A stretch of DNA of 52,087 nt from Methyloceanibacter sp. (GCA_030064755.1 JASJEH010000008.1:1-52087), one strand, 5' to 3'. Shown: positions 27,440 through 37,316, counted from the stretch's first letter. Program-made: numbers and translations. Notes: generated by a model from the letters alone, not told the origin.

Positions 27440-29848
27440 ATGCGCGCGACCGTAATACTCCTCCGAAACATGTGCCGGGCCCTGCCCGGCCTTGGCGCGT
27501 CTTACTTGCAACGATTGTCGGTGGCCGCTTGCGTTCTTTCACTGTCGGTTTGCGCGCTTGTCGCAACAAACGACCGTGCTCGCGCGCAAGCACAAACGGA
27601 CCTGGAGCAGATCGTGCAGGCGCCGGAAGTTAGCTCATCGGATCCCATGCTGTTGCAAGCCGACGAGCTGATCTACGAGAACAACAACTCCCGCGTGACC
27701 GCGCAAGGAAACGTCGAGGTCTATTACGGGGACTACACGCTTCTCGCCGACCGGATCGTTTACGACCGCAATGCCAATACGCTGGCGGCCGAGGGCAACG
27801 TCCGGATGAAAGACCCCAATGGCGCCGTGATCACGGCCAACGACCTTACGCTCACGGACGACTTCCGGGACGGCTTCGTTGATGCTCTGAAATTCGTGAC
27901 GCAAGACGACACGCGCATCACCGCTCAGTCCGCATCGCGCGAAGCAGGCAATGTCACGGTCTTCGAGAAAGGCATGTTCACGCCTTGTAGGGTCTGCCGG
28001 GAGAACCCCGACAAGGCTCCAACTTGGCGCATTCGCGCAGGCAAGATCACGCATAAGCGCGATGAGGCGAAGATAGCGTTCAACAACGCAACCTTCGACT
28101 TCTTCGGTGTGCCCGTACTGTGGGTGCCCTACTTCCAGACCGCCGACCCCACGGTCAAACGCAAATCGGGCTTCCTGGTCCCGTCCTACAGCCACTCAAA
28201 CCAGCTCGGCAGTACGATCCAGGTTCCCTACTACTTCGCCCTATCCGACCACTACGACTTCACGTTTGCCCCGATGTGGACGGAGAAGGCGGGCACGTTA
28301 CTGCTTGGCGATTGGCGGCAACGAACGGCCAACGGCGGGTTCAATCTCGAGCTGGCGGGTGTGTTCGACAACGTCAACGACCTGTCGAGCCCGGCCTTGG
28401 GCGACGACTTCCGCGGCAGCATCAAGACCAAGGGTCGTTTTGCGCTCGATCCCTACTACTCTTGGGGATGGGACGTCCTGCTCGAAACGGATGAAACGTT
28501 CCGGCGCTTCTACAACCTCGACTCGCGCCTGCGCACCGATCGGATTTCGCAGGTCTATCTCGAAGGCTTGCGCGGCCGGAACTACTTCTCGACGCGCTTC
28601 TACAACACGGAGAGCCTACTGTTTACCGACGAGGAATTCTCCGAGGCCGTCGTCTACCCAATCATCGACTACGACTACATCGTCGATTCGCCGATCGTCG
28701 GCGGCGAGCTGAGCTTTAACAGCAACACGATGGTGTTTTCTAGCGCCGACGGCACGGACTCCAACCGCTTCATCATGGAAGCAAGATGGCGGCGTCAGAT
28801 GGTTGACGGCATCGGTCAGGTGTTCACGCCGTTCGGCCGCCTGCGCGGAGACGTCTACAGTCTCGACAATCCTGGCATCCTTGAATTGGGCGGTACGGAA
28901 GACGTCACTGTCGACAACCCGGTAGCGATTGCTTCAAACCGCGACAATGGAACGATTTGGCGGGGCAATGCGGTTGCCGGTCTTGAGTATCGCTATCCGT
29001 TCGTGACCTCGACAGGAAACGTTACGCACACGATCGAACCTATTGGACAGATTATCGCGCGCCCCGACGCAATCGGCGATCAGCAAGAGATTCCCAACGA
29101 GGACGCGCTTAGCTTGGTGTTCGACGACACCATCCTGTTCGATATCGATAAGTTCTCTGGATACGACCGGATCGAGACAGGGACGCGGGCCAATGTGGGA
29201 ATTGGTTACACCGCTCAGCTTGTGAGTGGCGGCTATGCGCGGGCGGTGTTTGGTCAGAGTTACCAAGTCGCCGGCGACAATGAGTTCGACAACACTTTTT
29301 ATCAGAACAGCGGCCTATCAACGAGCAACTCGGATTACGTAACGGGCGTGTATATCCAGACTGTGCGCGGGTTTTCTCTGACTGGACAAGCGCGCTTCGA
29401 CCAAGATTCTTTCGACATGGTTCGAACCGATCTTGGCTCTAGCCTCAACTATGGGCCTGTCCAGGCGCGCGTAAACTACGCAAAGGTACCTGGCACGATC
29501 GAGCCCAGCGACGTCACGCCAAATCTCACCAATGTGGTGAATGCGGACGACGCCGAAGAGATCTTGCTCGCCGGTGCCCTAGCAATCACTGACGAATGGT
29601 GGCTGCTCGGTAATCTGCGCTATGACATTTCGGATTCTCAGACGATCACTGACGGTCTTGGGCTCCGCTATCAGGACGACTGTTTCAAGATCGACGTGAC
29701 GTACCAGCGTTCGTTCATTGAGGACCAGGATATCGAGCCCGATGAACGTTTCGTCTTCACTTTCGCTTTGAAACACCTCGGTGAGTACACAACCAGCCTT
29801 GATGCCGGCAGCGGCACAAGCGGTAGCGCCACAGGATTTCTAGATTGA
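27440..29848 (+). CDS. lptD: LPS-assembly protein LptD
   Basis: Outer-membrane barrel that inserts LPS in the outer leaflet, with LptE. From ATG 27440 it has 802 residues. A signal peptide spans about residues 1-50, ending near ARAQAQ. Residues about 65-200 are the LptA-like jellyroll (VTAQGNVEVYYGDYTLLADRI). The region CRVCRE (two Cys) lies at the end of the jellyroll and the C-terminus has a third Cys in YQDDCFKIDVTYQR, consistent with the disulfide that links jellyroll and barrel in this family. The rest is barrel sequence rich in aromatic and Asp residues, e.g. PYFQTADPTVKRKSGFLVPS. It sits directly after its transport partners and overlaps the next start by 4 bases. Confidence 0.95.
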   Translation: MRATVILLRNMCRALPGLGASYLQRLSVAACVLSLSVCALVATNDRARAQAQTDLEQIVQAPEVSSSDPMLLQADELIYENNNSRVTAQGNVEVYYGDYTLLADRIVYDRNANTLAAEGNVRMKDPNGAVITANDLTLTDDFRDGFVDALKFVTQDDTRITAQSASREAGNVTVFEKGMFTPCRVCRENPDKAPTWRIRAGKITHKRDEAKIAFNNATFDFFGVPVLWVPYFQTADPTVKRKSGFLVPSYSHSNQLGSTIQVPYYFALSDHYDFTFAPMWTEKAGTLLLGDWRQRTANGGFNLELAGVFDNVNDLSSPALGDDFRGSIKTKGRFALDPYYSWGWDVLLETDETFRRFYNLDSRLRTDRISQVYLEGLRGRNYFSTRFYNTESLLFTDEEFSEAVVYPIIDYDYIVDSPIVGGELSFNSNTMVFSSADGTDSNRFIMEARWRRQMVDGIGQVFTPFGRLRGDVYSLDNPGILELGGTEDVTVDNPVAIASNRDNGTIWRGNAVAGLEYRYPFVTSTGNVTHTIEPIGQIIARPDAIGDQQEIPNEDALSLVFDDTILFDIDKFSGYDRIETGTRANVGIGYTAQLVSGGYARAVFGQSYQVAGDNEFDNTFYQNSGLSTSNSDYVTGVYIQTVRGFSLTGQARFDQDSFDMVRTDLGSSLNYGPVQARVNYAKVPGTIEPSDVTPNLTNVVNADDAEEILLAGALAITDEWWLLGNLRYDISDSQTITDGLGLRYQDDCFKIDVTYQRSFIEDQDIEPDERFVFTFALKHLGEYTTSLDAGSGTSGSATGFLD

Positions 29849-30783
29849 GCACTCAAGCAAAGCAGAGCATGACGAACCGTATCCTCACGCCTGCGTTGGT
29901 TGTGATGATGCTGATGGTTGCCTGTGGTGCTCAAGCGCAGGACGTGGCAATCAAGATCTTGGTCAACGACGATCCGATCTCCGACTACGACATCGCGCAG
30001 CGTGCGCGGTTCCTGCAGCTAACCGCCAAGGAGCAGCCTGGCCCCGCTCTCAATCAGAAATCCACGGAGATGCTGATCTCGGAACATCTGCAGCTCCAGG
30101 AGGGACGGAAGCTCGGAATCACGCCGGGCGAGGCCGAAGTTATCCGCGTCATCGAAGGCATGGCCTCGCAGAATAATCTTGACGCAAATGGGTTGAAAAC
30201 GGCGCTAGGACGAGCAGGCGTCAACATCAGCACGCTCAAGAACCGCATTGGCGCCCAGTTGGTTTGGCAACGCGTCGTGCAACAGAAATTCCGCCGCGAG
30301 GTAACCGTCAACGATGCTCAGATTGACGAAGCGCTCGCTCAGAACGGCGGCTCATCCTCGGGCGGCATCAAGCAGCTTCGCCTTCCTTTGCCCAACGGAG
30401 CGAACCAGCAAACGGTCGCTGCGAAGGTTGCCGAGGCAGAGAACTTGCGGGCCAGATTCCGCGGTTGTGGCAGCGTTCAGAGCTTGGCCAAAGGCGTCCA
30501 AGGCGCGACGATCCGCAATCTAAAGGTCCAGGACTCCGCAACACTGGGGTCTCCTGCCCGCATCTTGGTGCGAAATGCAAAGGTCGGACAGATGACGCCC
30601 CCAACCGTGAGCCGTGCTGGCGTTGAGCTCTACGCGGTCTGCGCGACCCAAGCGGCTGCCTCTACGGGCGGCCTTACCATCCGCGAAGAGGCACAACGCA
30701 CAATCATGAATAAGGAGCTCCAGGAAAAGGCAGAGAACTATCTCAAGGAGATTCGCGAGAAAGCCTTTATCGAGTACCGCTGA
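29845..30783 (+). CDS. surA: SurA-type periplasmic chaperone with degenerate parvulin domain
   Basis: Periplasmic chaperone for outer-membrane proteins. The TTG at 29845 overlaps the lptD stop and has AGGA 8 bases upstream; ATG 29869 would remove 8 residues. A signal peptide is seen (ILTPALVVMMLMVACGAQA-QDV). Residues about 30-175 are a SurA N-domain: VNDDPISDYDIAQRARFLQ, LISEHLQLQEGRKLGIT. The rest is about 130 residues where a parvulin prolyl-isomerase domain would be, but recognisable parvulin motifs are absent and the total of 312 residues is shorter than SurA of E. coli (428). It is therefore probably a chaperone without isomerase activity. Its place between lptD and pdxA matches the classic order imp/lptD-surA-pdxA-rsmA. 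Confidence 0.88.
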   Translation: MSTQAKQSMTNRILTPALVVMMLMVACGAQAQDVAIKILVNDDPISDYDIAQRARFLQLTAKEQPGPALNQKSTEMLISEHLQLQEGRKLGITPGEAEVIRVIEGMASQNNLDANGLKTALGRAGVNISTLKNRIGAQLVWQRVVQQKFRREVTVNDAQIDEALAQNGGSSSGGIKQLRLPLPNGANQQTVAAKVAEAENLRARFRGCGSVQSLAKGVQGATIRNLKVQDSATLGSPARILVRNAKVGQMTPPTVSRAGVELYAVCATQAAASTGGLTIREEAQRTIMNKELQEKAENYLKEIREKAFIEYR

Positions 30784-30825
30784 GGGCGATGTTCCTCCGC
30801 AGCAAGGCATGCTAGGCCATTGCGC

Positions 30826-31854
30826 ATGTCAGTCCCGGCCGCCACGCCCCTCGCTCTTACCATCGGTGACCCCGCCGGCATCGGTCCGGACATCACGCTG
30901 CTCGCCTTCGATGCACGGCACCGCGAACAGATCCCGCCTTTTGTTTTTCTGGGCGACAAACCAGTATTAGAGGCCCGCGCGGCACAGCTTGGCCTCAAGG
31001 TTCGCATCGAGACGATCACAAGCCCTGGGGACGCGGTCGATCTCTTCGACGATGCCTTACCGCTCCTTCCGATCCCGGTGCCAGTTCCTGTACAAGCGGG
31101 GAATCCCGAGCCTGGCGCCATGGTGGCTGTGACCGCTTCTATTGAGGCCGCCATGGAAATGGTTCGGTCCGGCGAAGCACGCGCGATCGTAACCAATCCG
31201 ATTTCGAAATCGGGCCTCTACCAGGCGGGCTTCGAATTTCCGGGGCACACGGAGTATCTGGCGGCGCTGGCCGCAGACAACGGGCACGCGCCACACCCCG
31301 TAATGATGCTCGCGTCCGATATCCTCAAGGTCGTCCCAGCGACGATCCATATCCCGCTAAAGGATGTACCGGAGGCGCTGACCCAAGACCTGCTCGCGAA
31401 GACGATCGCGATCACGGATCGCGACATGCGCCAGCGCTTCGGGTTCGAACGGCCGCGGATTGCGGTAAGCGGGTTGAATCCGCATGCCGGAGAAGACGGA
31501 ACGCTCGGCCGCGAGGAAATTGACACGATAGAGAGCGCGGTCACCGCTGCGCAGTACGCGGGCCTTGACGTTAGTGGTCCCTACCCAGCTGACACGCTGT
31601 TTCACGCGGCAGCTCGCGAGCGCTACGATGTCGCAATCTGCATGTATCACGATCAGGCCTTAGTGCCTTTCAAGACCCTCGCCTTCGACGACGGAGTCAA
31701 CGTCACGCTCGGGCTCCCCTTCGTGCGCACCTCCCCCGACCACGGCACGGCGTTCGATATTGCCGGTACGGGCAAGGCGAACCCAAGAAGCCTCATTGAA
31801 GCGCTGCGCTTGGCGGACGCGATGAGCGCCTCGGGCGCCAGCGAAGCCGAATGA
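30826..31854 (+). CDS. pdxA: 4-hydroxythreonine-4-phosphate dehydrogenase
   Basis: PdxA oxidises 4-phosphohydroxy-threonine in pyridoxal-phosphate synthesis. ATG 30826 gives 342 residues starting [23 protein letters not shown], the usual N-terminus; a TTG 2 codons upstream is possible. Metal and substrate motifs are present: [25 protein letters not shown], and [20 protein letters not shown] followed by [17 protein letters not shown], which contain the conserved histidines and aspartates. Length and motifs are normal. It starts 42 bases after surA and overlaps rsmA by 4 bases (ATGA), continuing the lptD-surA-pdxA-rsmA unit. Confidence 0.97.
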   Translation: MSVPAATPLALTIGDPAGIGPDITLLAFDARHREQIPPFVFLGDKPVLEARAAQLGLKVRIETITSPGDAVDLFDDALPLLPIPVPVPVQAGNPEPGAMVAVTASIEAAMEMVRSGEARAIVTNPISKSGLYQAGFEFPGHTEYLAALAADNGHAPHPVMMLASDILKVVPATIHIPLKDVPEALTQDLLAKTIAITDRDMRQRFGFERPRIAVSGLNPHAGEDGTLGREEIDTIESAVTAAQYAGLDVSGPYPADTLFHAAARERYDVAICMYHDQALVPFKTLAFDDGVNVTLGLPFVRTSPDHGTAFDIAGTGKANPRSLIEALRLADAMSASGASEAE

Positions 31855-32699
31855 CGACGCCTGACGGGCTGCCGCCCTTACGCCAGGTCATCCGAGAGGC
31901 GGGCCTTTCGGCAAGGAAGAGCCTGGGACAGAACTTTCTGCTCGACCTCAACCTGACAAGACGGATTGCCCGTTCCGCAGGACCGCTAGAAGGCGTCACC
32001 ATCGTTGAAGTTGGCCCCGGGCCGGGTGGTCTCACGCGTGCCCTCCTTTTGGAGGGCGCCGACAAGGTCATCGCTATCGAACGCGATGAGCGCTGCGTGC
32101 CGCCGCTCAAGGACATTGCTGCAGCCTATCCCGGTCGGCTCGACATCGTGAGCGGAGACGCGAGGGAAATTGACTACATAGCCTTGCCCATACAGGGACC
32201 CGCGCGTCTTGTGGCGAACCTTCCCTATAGCGTGGGCACGCCTCTACTTGTCGGCTGGCTCAAATCTCATCCCTGGCCGCCCTGGTTCGATAGCTTGGTG
32301 CTTATGTTCCAGCGGGAGGTGGCCGATCGCATCGTTGCGACGCCGGGAGGCAAGGACTACGGGCGCCTCGCTGTCCTGTCCCAATGGCGCACGGACCCCC
32401 GCATACTCTTCTCGCTACCGCCGGAGGCCTTCACGCCAAAGCCCAAGGTGGCCTCTGCGGTGGTCAAACTCGTCCCGAAGCAAAGGCCGGAACCGCACTG
32501 CGACGTCGGCGTGCTGGAACGGGTGACGGCTGCGGCGTTCGGTCAGCGGCGTAAGATGCTCCGAGCCAGCCTCAAGCAAGTTACACCGGATCCAGAAACG
32601 CTGCTGACCGGCCTCGGGTTAGACCCCAAGGCCCGGGCGGAGACGCTGCAGATCGAGGACTTCTGCAAAATCGCCAACGCACTCGCGAAGAGCAAATAG
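31851..32699 (+). CDS. rsmA: 16S rRNA dimethyladenosine transferase
   Basis: RsmA (KsgA) dimethylates A1518 and A1519 of 16S rRNA using SAM, a late step in 30S maturation. The 282-residue protein has the typical N-terminus [19 protein letters not shown]-binding motif [15 protein letters not shown], and the [11 protein letters not shown] motif IV with the catalytic Asn-Leu-Pro-Tyr. The C-terminal small domain ([16 protein letters not shown]) binds the helix 45 region. The start overlaps the pdxA stop. It converges with gmk across 25 bases, so the stop of rsmA is the end of this plus-strand block. Nothing odd in length or sequence. Confidence 0.98.
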   Translation: MTTPDGLPPLRQVIREAGLSARKSLGQNFLLDLNLTRRIARSAGPLEGVTIVEVGPGPGGLTRALLLEGADKVIAIERDERCVPPLKDIAAAYPGRLDIVSGDAREIDYIALPIQGPARLVANLPYSVGTPLLVGWLKSHPWPPWFDSLVLMFQREVADRIVATPGGKDYGRLAVLSQWRTDPRILFSLPPEAFTPKPKVASAVVKLVPKQRPEPHCDVGVLERVTAAAFGQRRKMLRASLKQVTPDPETLLTGLGLDPKARAETLQIEDFCKIANALAKSK

Positions 32700-32724
32700 A
32701 GACACATCCGACGCGGTCTCGCGT

Positions 32725-33369
32725 TCAGAGTTCAGTCAGCAGCCCCTGTACGAAGTTGTCGAGGCCCGTGAGCCGAGATCTCTTCAAGCGCTCCGCCGCA
32801 AGCACCGCATGCACAGCAGCCACGGACTGGTCCACATCGAAATTGACGAGTACGTAGTCATACTCGGTCCAGTGCTGGATCTCGTTGCTGGCTCCGCGCA
32901 TGCGCAGCGCAACCACCTCATCTGAGTCTTGCGCGCGCGTTTTGAGCCTCTGTTCCAGCGCACCTGCCGTGGGCGGCAGGACGAACACGGACACCACATC
33001 AGCTGCCGCTTCCCGGCGTAGCGACTGCGCACCTTGCCAGTCCACGTCGAACAGCACATCGCGTCCGTCCGCTAAGGCTTCGTCGACTGGCGCGCGGGTG
33101 GTGCCATAGAAATTGTCGAAGACCAACGCCCACTCCAAAAACGCGCTCTCCTCCCGCATCTGGGTGAAACTCTTCTTGTCGACGAAGAAGTAGTCCTTGC
33201 CATCCACCTCGCCCGGCCTTTGCGGGCGTGTCGTGTGCGAAATGGACGCGGCGATGCCTGAGTCTTCAGACAGAACCCGCCGCGCAATCGTCGTCTTGCC
33301 TGCCCCGGACGGCGAAGATAGCACCAGCATGAGGCCGCGCCGGTCGATCGTCTCCATAGGGGCGCTCAT
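32725..33369 (-). CDS. gmk: Guanylate kinase
   Basis: Phosphorylates GMP to GDP with ATP. The 214-residue protein has the Walker A motif SSPSGAGKTTIARRVL, the GMP-binding ISHTTRPQRPGEVDGKDYFF and FDNFYGTTRAPV segments, and the catalytic lid VDWQGAQSLRRE. It is the last gene of the minus-strand block, 9 bases after yicC, an arrangement (yicC-gmk) found in many bacteria. The first Met at 33369 is used; a second Met at residue 5 is an alternative. No abnormality seen. Confidence 0.98.
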   Translation of the reverse strand: MSAPMETIDRRGLMLVLSSPSGAGKTTIARRVLSEDSGIAASISHTTRPQRPGEVDGKDYFFVDKKSFTQMREESAFLEWALVFDNFYGTTRAPVDEALADGRDVLFDVDWQGAQSLRREAAADVVSVFVLPPTAGALEQRLKTRAQDSDEVVALRMRGASNEIQHWTEYDYVLVNFDVDQSVAAVHAVLAAERLKRSRLTGLDNFVQGLLTEL

Positions 33370-33378
33370 CGGTTCGCC

Positions 33379-34266
33379 TCACTCGATGTTCTGCACCTGC
33401 TCCCGCAGCTGATCGATCACGGACTTGAGCTCTAGCCCAATCCTGCTGATCTCGATATCCGCTGCCTTAGAACAGGTCGTGTTGGCTTCTCGGTTGAACT
33501 CTTGCGCCAGGAACTCGAGCTTACGGCCAGCGGGCTGGCTACTGGCGATGAGTTCCCTCGCGGCGGCCACATGCGCGGTCAGCCGATCGAGCTCTTCTTG
33601 GATGTCGGCTTTTGCGGCTAACAGAAGTCCTTCTTGGTGCAACCGCTCGGGATCGAGAGAGGCGCCAGCTTCATCCAGCCTGGCGATCTGCTCGCGCAAG
33701 CGCGTCGCGATCAGTTTCGGCTGCTTAGCCATGATCGTGGATGCCTGCGAAACGAGCGAGTCGATCCCTGCGAGCTGGGCCTCGATGACTTCGGCAAGCC
33801 GCGCGCCCTCGGCGACACGCGCGGCCACGAGCTGATCAAGAGCTTCCGATAGCCCGGCAAGCATCGCGGCGGCGAACGCCTCGCGTTCCTCATCGCTTTC
33901 CTCCGGCTCCGCCACTTCGACGACCCCGCGCATGCCAAGCAGCGTATCGAGTTTGGCCGGCTTGAGCCGAGTTTGCTTCTGCGCCTGCTCCGCCACCGCC
34001 AGCGCTTCGCGGAGCGCCGCCTCGTTAAGCCGGATTTCCAGCTGCCCGGCCTCGCGCTTAAGCGTAAGCGATACGGTACAGTTTCCCCGCACGAGTTGCT
34101 CCTGGCAGCACGCTCTCACGCGGGGCTCAAGTCGCTCCGACCCTGGGGGCAAGCGCAGGCGCAAATCCAGCGACCGGCCATTCACGCTGCGGATTTCCCA
34201 GAACCAACGTGTCGCGCCATGCGTCCCGTCGGTACGCGCAAAGCCCGTCATGCTCTTTAGTGTCAT
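33379..34266 (-). CDS. yicC: YicC-family endoribonuclease
   Basis: A 295-residue YicC protein. The opening MTLKSMTGFARTDG and the SVNGRSLDLRLRLP segment are the YicC_N signature, and the C-terminal DUF1732 region is recognisable from ASLDPERLHQEGLLLAAKADIQEELDRLTAH and KLEFLAQEFNREANTTCSKA. In E. coli and Bacillus, YicC-type proteins are endoribonucleases affecting small-RNA turnover. The central part is a long helical stretch with acidic insertion (EPEESDEEREAF). It sits between mltG and gmk; the 140 bases upstream (34267-34406) show no feature I can name, so it may have its own promoter there or be read through from mltG. Confidence 0.95.
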   Translation of the reverse strand: MTLKSMTGFARTDGTHGATRWFWEIRSVNGRSLDLRLRLPPGSERLEPRVRACCQEQLVRGNCTVSLTLKREAGQLEIRLNEAALREALAVAEQAQKQTRLKPAKLDTLLGMRGVVEVAEPEESDEEREAFAAAMLAGLSEALDQLVAARVAEGARLAEVIEAQLAGIDSLVSQASTIMAKQPKLIATRLREQIARLDEAGASLDPERLHQEGLLLAAKADIQEELDRLTAHVAAARELIASSQPAGRKLEFLAQEFNREANTTCSKAADIEISRIGLELKSVIDQLREQVQNIE

Positions 34267-34406
34267 TGGCCGTGCCCACCCTTACCCGACGTCATACTTG
34301 CCGCTCCGAAGAGCGGGCATTGGCGGGACTTATACCCGAGTCGGGCTCGAATCGCGCAAGAAGAAGCGTGCACGCTCGTAGGCCAAGCAGTCGCGCCAAC
34401 GAAATG

Positions 34407-35924
34407 CTAGCGAACCGGATTTCGCTGCGGCCAGCCAATGGGGCCGCCAACGGGCGTCAGACCGTCCTCCCCCTCTGGCAACAGCATGCCGCGCTCCGCG
34501 GCCAGTTTAGCAGCCTCGGCCTCAGCCTTTTGCCGCGCGCGAATCTCCCGCTCGATCTTCCGCCACTTGGCGACTTTCCTATTGTGCTCGGCAAGGGTCT
34601 TGGAGAAGTCATGGCCCCCCGTGCCATCGGCAACAAAATACAGTTCGTCCGTCTGCGCAGGTTTCAGAACCGCCTCTATGGCGGCCCGGCCAGGATTGCC
34701 GATAGGAGTCGGAGGAAGACCGTCGATTTGATAGGTATTATAAGGGTTTTTCTCTTTTAGCTCTTCTCGCGTAATAGGGTGATCCCGGTTTCCCGACCCC
34801 CCGAAAATGCCGTAAATGATGGTGGGATCCGACTGCAGGCGCATGCCCCTGCGAAGCCGGTTATTGAACACGGCGGCAATGCGCGGGCGCTCCTCTGCGA
34901 TGCCGGTCTCCTTCTCGACGATGGATGCCAGGATCACCGCCTCTTCGGGCGTTTTGACCATGATGCCCGGATCGCGTTCTTCCCAGACTTGGGCCAAGAA
35001 CTTGTTATGCGCCGCTTGCATGCGCTTGAGGACGTCGTCCTTTGAGTCCTTCGTGCCATAGCTGTACGTGTCTGGCAGCAAGGAGCCTTCCGCCGGAATA
35101 GCGGATACAACGCCATCCAACTCAGCGTTGGCGGAAATCCGGTTGACGATCTGCTGGCTGGTCCAGCCTTCGGGGAACGTAATGCGGTACTGCACCGACT
35201 TCCCATCGACCAGGGTGTTCAGCACCTGACGCATGGTCGCGCGCTTATCGAATTGGTACTCCCCAGCCTTGAGGGTCCCCTCGCCTTTGAGTCGCATGAA
35301 ATAGAAGATGGCCGCCATGAAGATGCGCGTATCGGTGATGACACCTTCCTCTGTCAGCCGGTTTGCGATGGAGGTCGTGCTCGAGCCCTTCGGCACGACA
35401 AAAATCGTCGAAATCTCAAGCGGGCCTGGCCGGTCGAACTCGACGCGCAGGAAGTAGAAGAAGCTGGCAACGGCGACGAGCACGATCAACACGAAGTTCA
35501 GCAGCCCATCGCACATCCGCAAGATTGGACGGTCGTTTTCCTCGTCATCATCTTGGGCCGGCAGCTCAGGGGGACGCTGCGGAACCAGCGCCGCCGCCGG
35601 GCTGTCGGCCGCGAGGCTTGCAGGCACGGGACGCGGTCCCGGTTGGACTGGACGGGCCCCAGCTTGGGCGGGACGGGGCGCGGCCTGCGCTGGATGCGGC
35701 GGCACTTGGGCTGGACGGGGCGCACCTTGAGGTTGCTGACCTTGAGGCTGCTGACCTTGAGGCTGCTGACCTTGAGGCTGCTGACCAGGAGGCTGATACG
35801 GAACCTTGCGGCCCGTAGCCGGGTCCTCGATGTACTTTCGGCCGGTCTTTCGATCGACGAAAATACGGCGCCGCGCGCCTTGCGGCGGCGGAGGTGGTGG
35901 AGGAGTGTTTCGCGACGATGTCAT
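34407..35924 (-). CDS. mltG: Endolytic murein transglycosylase MltG, with long Pro/Gln-rich N-terminus
   Basis: MltG is a membrane-anchored transglycosylase that cuts nascent glycan strands. The 505-residue protein is longer than E. coli MltG (340) because of its front: residues 1-130 are low-complexity, with a proline run, a GRKYIEDPATGRKV element, four GQQPQ repeats (about 47-66) and Pro/Ala/Gln stretches. A membrane helix lies at about 140-160 (LLNFVLIVLVAVASFFYFL), then a LysM-like domain, and the YceG domain with VILASIVEKETG (330-341, includes the catalytic Glu) and SDPTIIYGIFGG and TPIGNPGRAAIEA. The N-terminal tail is cytoplasmic by topology. It lies 90 bases after fabF, the usual alphaproteobacterial order. 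Confidence 0.95.
   Translation of the reverse strand: MTSSRNTPPPPPPPQGARRRIFVDRKTGRKYIEDPATGRKVPYQPPGQQPQGQQPQGQQPQGQQPQGAPRPAQVPPHPAQAAPRPAQAGARPVQPGPRPVPASLAADSPAAALVPQRPPELPAQDDDEENDRPILRMCDGLLNFVLIVLVAVASFFYFLRVEFDRPGPLEISTIFVVPKGSSTTSIANRLTEEGVITDTRIFMAAIFYFMRLKGEGTLKAGEYQFDKRATMRQVLNTLVDGKSVQYRITFPEGWTSQQIVNRISANAELDGVVSAIPAEGSLLPDTYSYGTKDSKDDVLKRMQAAHNKFLAQVWEERDPGIMVKTPEEAVILASIVEKETGIAEERPRIAAVFNNRLRRGMRLQSDPTIIYGIFGGSGNRDHPITREELKEKNPYNTYQIDGLPPTPIGNPGRAAIEAVLKPAQTDELYFVADGTGGHDFSKTLAEHNRKVAKWRKIEREIRARQKAEAEAAKLAAERGMLLPEGEDGLTPVGGPIGWPQRNPVR
35726..35785 (-). repeat. Four tandem 15-bp repeats inside mltG
   Basis: Four back-to-back copies of a 15-bp unit (CTTGAGGCTGCTGAC on the plus strand; the first copy has one T for C change) encode four GQQPQ pentapeptides in the cytoplasmic tail of MltG. 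A fifth, degenerate unit follows at 35786. The unit is a multiple of three, so slippage would change repeat number without breaking the frame. Confidence 0.9.
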
Positions 35925-36014
35925 ACTAGATGAGCGCGAACCTTAAGGATCTCGACGCCACTTTCCGAGCAAATATGGCGAAAGGGTGTTTCGCCTGGCA
36001 AGTCATAGGATCGT

Positions 36015-37280
36015 CTAGGAAGCGTAGCGGCGCATCACTAACGATGCGTTGGTGCCGCCGAACCCAAACGAGTTCGACAGGACCGTGTCGATCGTCCGCT
36101 GCCGCGCCTTGTGCGGCACAAGGTCGATCGCCGTCGAGACGGATGGGTTGTCCAAATTGAGCGTCGGCGGCGCAGTGTTGTCGCGGATCGCCAACACCGA
36201 GAAAATCGCCTCGACCGCCCCTGCGGCACCGAGCAAGTGCCCTGTCGCGGACTTCGTGGACGACATGGAGACTTTGCCGGCCGCATTCCCAAAGATACGC
36301 TCCACGGCCCCAAGCTCAATCTCATCGCCCATCGGGGTCGATGTGCCATGGGCGTTGATGTAGTCGATATCGGCTGCATCGATGCCCGCCCGCTTCACTG
36401 CCGCGGTCATGCAACGATAGGCTCCGTCCCCATCCTCGGCAGGGGCCGTAATGTGGAAGGCATCGCCCGAAAGACCATAGCCGATAACCTCGGCATAGAT
36501 GTTAGCCCCGCGCGCCTTGGCGTGCTCAAGCTCTTCGACGACAACTACGCCAGCCCCCTCGCCCATAACGAAACCGTCGCGATCGCGATCGTAGGGACGG
36601 GACGCCTTCTGGGGCGCATCGTTGAAGTTTGTGGACAGCGCCCTGCACGCGGCAAACCCGGCGAGGGACAAACGGCATACCGGCGATTCCGTACCGCCTG
36701 CGACCATGACGTCCGCGTCGCCAAAGGCGACGAGCCGTGATGCATCGCCGATTGCGTGCGCACCTGTGGAACACGCCGTCACAACCGAATGATTGGGTCC
36801 CTTGAGCCCGTGTTCGATAGAAACGTAGCCAGAGGCCAGGTTGATTAAGCGCCCGGGTATGAAGAACGGGCTAACCCGTCGCGGCCCCTTGTCGTTGAAG
36901 AGGAGCGACGTCTTCTCGATGCCCTGAAGGCCACCGATACCGGAGCCAATCAAAACGCCGGTACGTGTTTGATCCTCATACGATGTCGGCTTCCAGCCCG
37001 CATCGTCTAGTGCCTGTGTCGCAGCACTCATCGCGTAGATGATGAAATCGTCGACCTTGCGCTGTTCTTTCGGCTCCATCCAATCATTCGCATTGAACGA
37101 GCCGTCCGAACCGTCGCCCCGGGGAACCTGACAGGCGACCTGACAGGACAAATCGGACACGTCGAAGTCATCGATGCGCTTCGCAGCGTTTTCGCTCGCG
37201 GTCAGTCGCTTCCACGCCGCATCATGACCGGAGCCAAGCGGTGAAACGAGACCGAGACCTGTAATAACGACACGGCGCAT
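36015..37280 (-). CDS. fabF: 3-oxoacyl-ACP synthase II (FabF)
   Basis: Condensing enzyme that extends acyl-ACP with malonyl-ACP in fatty-acid synthesis. The 421-residue protein has the catalytic Cys170 in VTACSTGAHAIG, His311 in NAHGTSTPMGDE, and His348 in SATGHLLGAAG, the Cys-His-His triad of KAS II. RRVVITGLGLVSPLG at the N-terminus and SNSFGFGGTNASL at the C-terminus are intact. The gene is in the cluster fabD-fabG-acpP-fabF, each on the minus strand, and lies 112 bases after acpP, with a hairpin in between. Confidence 0.98.
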   Translation of the reverse strand: MRRVVITGLGLVSPLGSGHDAAWKRLTASENAAKRIDDFDVSDLSCQVACQVPRGDGSDGSFNANDWMEPKEQRKVDDFIIYAMSAATQALDDAGWKPTSYEDQTRTGVLIGSGIGGLQGIEKTSLLFNDKGPRRVSPFFIPGRLINLASGYVSIEHGLKGPNHSVVTACSTGAHAIGDASRLVAFGDADVMVAGGTESPVCRLSLAGFAACRALSTNFNDAPQKASRPYDRDRDGFVMGEGAGVVVVEELEHAKARGANIYAEVIGYGLSGDAFHITAPAEDGDGAYRCMTAAVKRAGIDAADIDYINAHGTSTPMGDEIELGAVERIFGNAAGKVSMSSTKSATGHLLGAAGAVEAIFSVLAIRDNTAPPTLNLDNPSVSTAIDLVPHKARQRTIDTVLSNSFGFGGTNASLVMRRYAS

Positions 37281-37316
37281 CGCGGTTTTGTCGGATCCTT
37301 AAACAGAGAGTCCGAG

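Noticed and set aside
35726..35785. 15-bp repeats as part of a CRISPR or mobile element
   Set aside because: There are no spacers; the units are contiguous, in frame, and encode a simple peptide repeat in MltG.
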